From NCBI RefSeq assembly GCF_001546115.1, contig NZ_KQ955208.1, forward strand, positions 498,401 to 562,400: 64,000 nucleotides of DNA, written 5' to 3'. This DNA comes from Paracoccus aminovorans (GTDB lineage Bacteria > Pseudomonadota > Alphaproteobacteria > Rhodobacterales > Rhodobacteraceae). Under the pieces are notes generated by a model, which searched no databases, was not told the origin of the DNA, and saw nothing but the letters and a program-made list of their open reading frames with translations. The translations under genes were made by a program, and so were the position numbers. The first letter of the stretch is position 1; the number at the start of each line of letters is the position of its first letter. Below are positions 62,384-64,000 of this stretch, in pieces.

Positions 62384-62969
62384 CGATATCGGCCATCGCT
62401 CCGTTGGCGATCGAGACGAGGGTAGGCCGCATCCAGGCCGGAGCCTGAAAGGCGGTCGAAGCCAGTGTCTTCTTGTCGATGGCCGACAGCCGGCGCGCGG
62501 CGACTTGCACGACGTCGGCCGCCCGCACAGGGCCAACATGGCGAAGGGCCTGAACGACCGTTCCGGCAGGGCTTCCGGGGGCGATGAGATGCTTGGGCGA
62601 GGCGTGACGAAGATCAACGACGCGCTTGCCCAGCACGACGCGCCGGGAGGGACCGTCGGTCAGGTAAGTGCTTTGGGCCGGGACCTGTGTCGAAAGGCCA
62701 AGTGCGTTCGCCGCCCGCGCGCCGGCGATCTGAACCTGCGAGCCGGTCTCCCGGGCGAGCGCCTTGGCGACATCGTCGGGAGCGGGAGAGAGCGGGCCGA
62801 GCTTCGGATGCAGCTTGGGGAAGTCATAGAGTCCACGGGCGAGGCGGCGAAGCTGACCACTCTTAACCAGCCGGGACAGCGCTTGATCGATGGACGGGCG
62901 AGCGGCGACGGCGAGGAAGTCGCTGGGCGTGAAGACGCTGCCGCGCCCGCTTGCGCGGACACGTCTCAT
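62376..62969 (-). CDS. AbiEi-type antitoxin (DUF6088 family)
   Basis: From the ATG at 62967-62969 the product has 197 residues with an N-terminal winged helix (VFTPSDFLAVAARPSIDQALSRLVKSGQLRRLARGLYDFPKLHPKLG). The body GARAANALGLSTQVPAQSTYLTDGPSRRVVLGKRVVDLRHA is intact. It matches the antitoxin of type IV AbiE systems, a transcription repressor of its own operon. An IS element sits right at its 5' end, so its promoter and perhaps a few codons are lost, and its toxin is broken. Confidence 0.78.
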   Translation of the reverse strand: MRRVRASGRGSVFTPSDFLAVAARPSIDQALSRLVKSGQLRRLARGLYDFPKLHPKLGPLSPAPDDVAKALARETGSQVQIAGARAANALGLSTQVPAQSTYLTDGPSRRVVLGKRVVDLRHASPKHLIAPGSPAGTVVQALRHVGPVRAADVVQVAARRLSAIDKKTLASTAFQAPAWMRPTLVSIANGAMADIDG

Positions 62970-63060
62970 CACTCGATCAGGAACGGATGCGGTCTGGAGT
63001 GCCCCCACTGAAGTGGTCCACCCACTGGGATAGAAATATCCTGTTCAGGAGGACCATCAG

Positions 63061-63339
63061 ATGGCAGGCAAGCGAGACAAACCGGAAGACATCGTTCTGA
63101 AGCTTCGACAGATTGAAGTGCTTCATGGACAGGGAATGGCAATTTCCGACGCGGTGCGGCAGATCGGCGTGACCGAGCCGACGTATTATCGCTGGCGCAA
63201 GCAGTATGGCGGCATGAACCGGGATCAGCTGAAGCGTCTCAAGGAGCTTGAGGCGGAGAACCAGCGGTTGCGGCGCGCGGTGTCAGATCTGACCTTGGAC
63301 AAGATGATCCTGAGCGAGGCTGCACGGGGAAACTTCTAA
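63061..63339 (+). CDS. IS3-family transposase OrfA (helix-turn-helix protein)
   Basis: The 92-residue OrfA has a helix-turn-helix (MAISDAVRQIGVTEPTYYRWRKQYGGM) and a leucine zipper (LKELEAENQRLRRAVSDL) and ends DKMILSEAARGNF. It binds the element's ends. AGGAGG precedes the ATG. It is normally fused to OrfB by frameshifting. Confidence 0.93.
   Translation: MAGKRDKPEDIVLKLRQIEVLHGQGMAISDAVRQIGVTEPTYYRWRKQYGGMNRDQLKRLKELEAENQRLRRAVSDLTLDKMILSEAARGNF
63327..63333 (+). promoter_or_regulatory. candidate -1 frameshift heptamer GGGAAAC in the IS
   Basis: G GGA AAC is in the X XXY YYZ phase relative to orfA, four bases before its stop, and a -1 slip leads into the orfB frame (mod 0). Confidence 0.6.
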
Positions 63340-64000
63340 GCCCTTCGCGCCGTCGCCAGTGCATTGACCATGTGCGGCAGGCGCTCGGCATATCCGAGCG
63401 CCGCGCCTGCCGCATCCTCGGGCAGCACCGCTCGACGCAACGCAAGGTTCCTTGCGGCGCCCCGGACGAAGAACGGCTGACGGAAGACATCATCACGCTC
63501 GCTCGCACCTACGGGCGATATGGCTATCGGATGATCACCGGATTGCTGAACAACGCCGGTTGGCATGTAAATCATAAACGCGTGGAACGGATATGGCGGC
63601 GTGAAGGGCTGAAGGTCCCGCAAAAGCAGGCAAAGAAGGGTCGGCTCTGGTTGAACGACGGGTCCTGCGTCCGTCTCCGGCCGGAGCACCCGAACCACGT
63701 CTGGTCCTATGATTTCGTTCAGGACCGGACACATGACGGACGGCTGTTTCGGACGCTCAATATCATCGACGAATTCACGAAGGAGGCGCTGGTGATCCGT
63801 GTAAACCGCAGGCTCAATTCCACCGACGTAATCGACGCCCTGACGGATCTGTTCATCTTGCGTGGCCCGCCTGCGTTCATAAGGTCCGACAATGGCGCGG
63901 AATTCATTGCCAAGAAGGTGCAGGGCTGGATCGGCGCAGTTGGTGCCAAGACCGCGTTCATCGAGCCGGGTTCACCCTGGGAGAACGGGTATTGCGAGAG
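63330..64000 (+). CDS. IS3-family transposase OrfB (partial, DDE integrase)
   Basis: In the -1 frame relative to OrfA the protein reads RRQCIDHVRQALGISERRACRILGQHRSTQR, then GRYGYRMITGLLNNAGWHVNHKRVERIWRREGLKVP. The integrase core has the first Asp in VWSYDFVQDRTHDGRLFRTLNIIDEF and the second in IRSDNGAEF. SPWENGYCE at the window edge should contain the catalytic Glu. The gene runs off the right edge. It is probably translated as an OrfAB fusion. Confidence 0.9.

Larger units (their letters stand above)
62998..64000 (+). mobile_element. IS3-family insertion sequence, left part only
   Basis: It holds orfA and the start of orfB of an IS3-type transposase. The left end lies near TGCCCCCACTGAAGTGGTCC at about 62998; the exact terminal repeat and target duplication cannot be fixed because the right end is beyond the window. 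Confidence 0.8.

Noticed and set aside
61307..64000. Second copy of the guaA 3' end as right boundary of the island
   Set aside because: I found no repeat of the guaA end in the rest of the window.

Overview
The window looks like chromosomal DNA of an alphaproteobacterium of the family Rhodobacteraceae, most likely Paracoccus or a close relative. The evidence is the high GC content, strong codon bias, the sciP-ctrA-ligA-recG cluster, the pyrH-frr-uppS-cdsA-dxr-rseP-bamA-ompH cluster, the style of the proteins, and a short repeat next to stop codons (core GGGTATTT ... AAGAAG). Genus assignment is inference from familiarity; no database was searched.

Layout. 1-8.2 kb: end of a citramalate synthase gene, cysS, two small genes, a PotABC-type polyamine/spermidine-like transporter lacking its binding protein, yjbQ and rmuC. 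8.3-13.1 kb: an FMN reductase, then rpoD and dnaG. 13.1-16.4 kb: a TetR regulator, a small lipoprotein with an L-lactate dehydrogenase, and an acyltransferase. 16.5-20.3 kb: rplY, trmFO, gluQ, hisI and an IscU-like protein. 20.3-28.7 kb: an unannotated 31-codon gene behind a LexA-type box, recG, ligA, ctrA with a CtrA-type site, sciP, mnmA, sufE and a lipoprotein. 28.7-37 kb: a 0.9 kb gene-free stretch with decayed repeats, a GNAT gene, rpmA-rplU, a CoA-transferase, tRNA-Val(UAC), a 3-hydroxyisobutyrate dehydrogenase-like gene, a penicillin acylase homologue and a nucleoside hydrolase. 37-46.6 kb: the envelope and lipid cluster from ompH back to pyrH, then miaA. 46.7-50.6 kb: an AraC regulator, a second decayed stretch (copies of the rlmE 3' end plus an IS481 relic), rlmE and a Ppx/GppA phosphatase. 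50.6-59.6 kb: a small membrane protein, a VWA protein, an M48 protease, an unknown alpha/beta-hydrolase-like membrane protein overlapping a cytochrome P450, an M32 carboxypeptidase, ctaA, an RNA methyltransferase and a ThiE-like protein. 59.7-64 kb: guaA, whose 3' end borders a wrecked genomic island: a frameshifted integrase, an AbiE-type toxin-antitoxin pair with a ruined toxin, and an IS3-family element running off the window.

Most of the window is housekeeping. The strongest candidate for something undescribed is the 31-residue membrane peptide gene at 20447-20542. It has its own LexA-type box (GTTC-N7-GTTC), promoter, ribosome binding site and terminator, which is the architecture of an SOS-induced small membrane peptide such as SidA or TisB. 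The next most unusual signals are two gene-free stretches downstream of rlmE and of a GNAT gene. They hold serial decayed copies of the neighbouring gene's own 3' end (clear for rlmE, weaker for GNAT). A 22-23 bp motif also sits just after stop codons at eight places, twice as an inverted pair.
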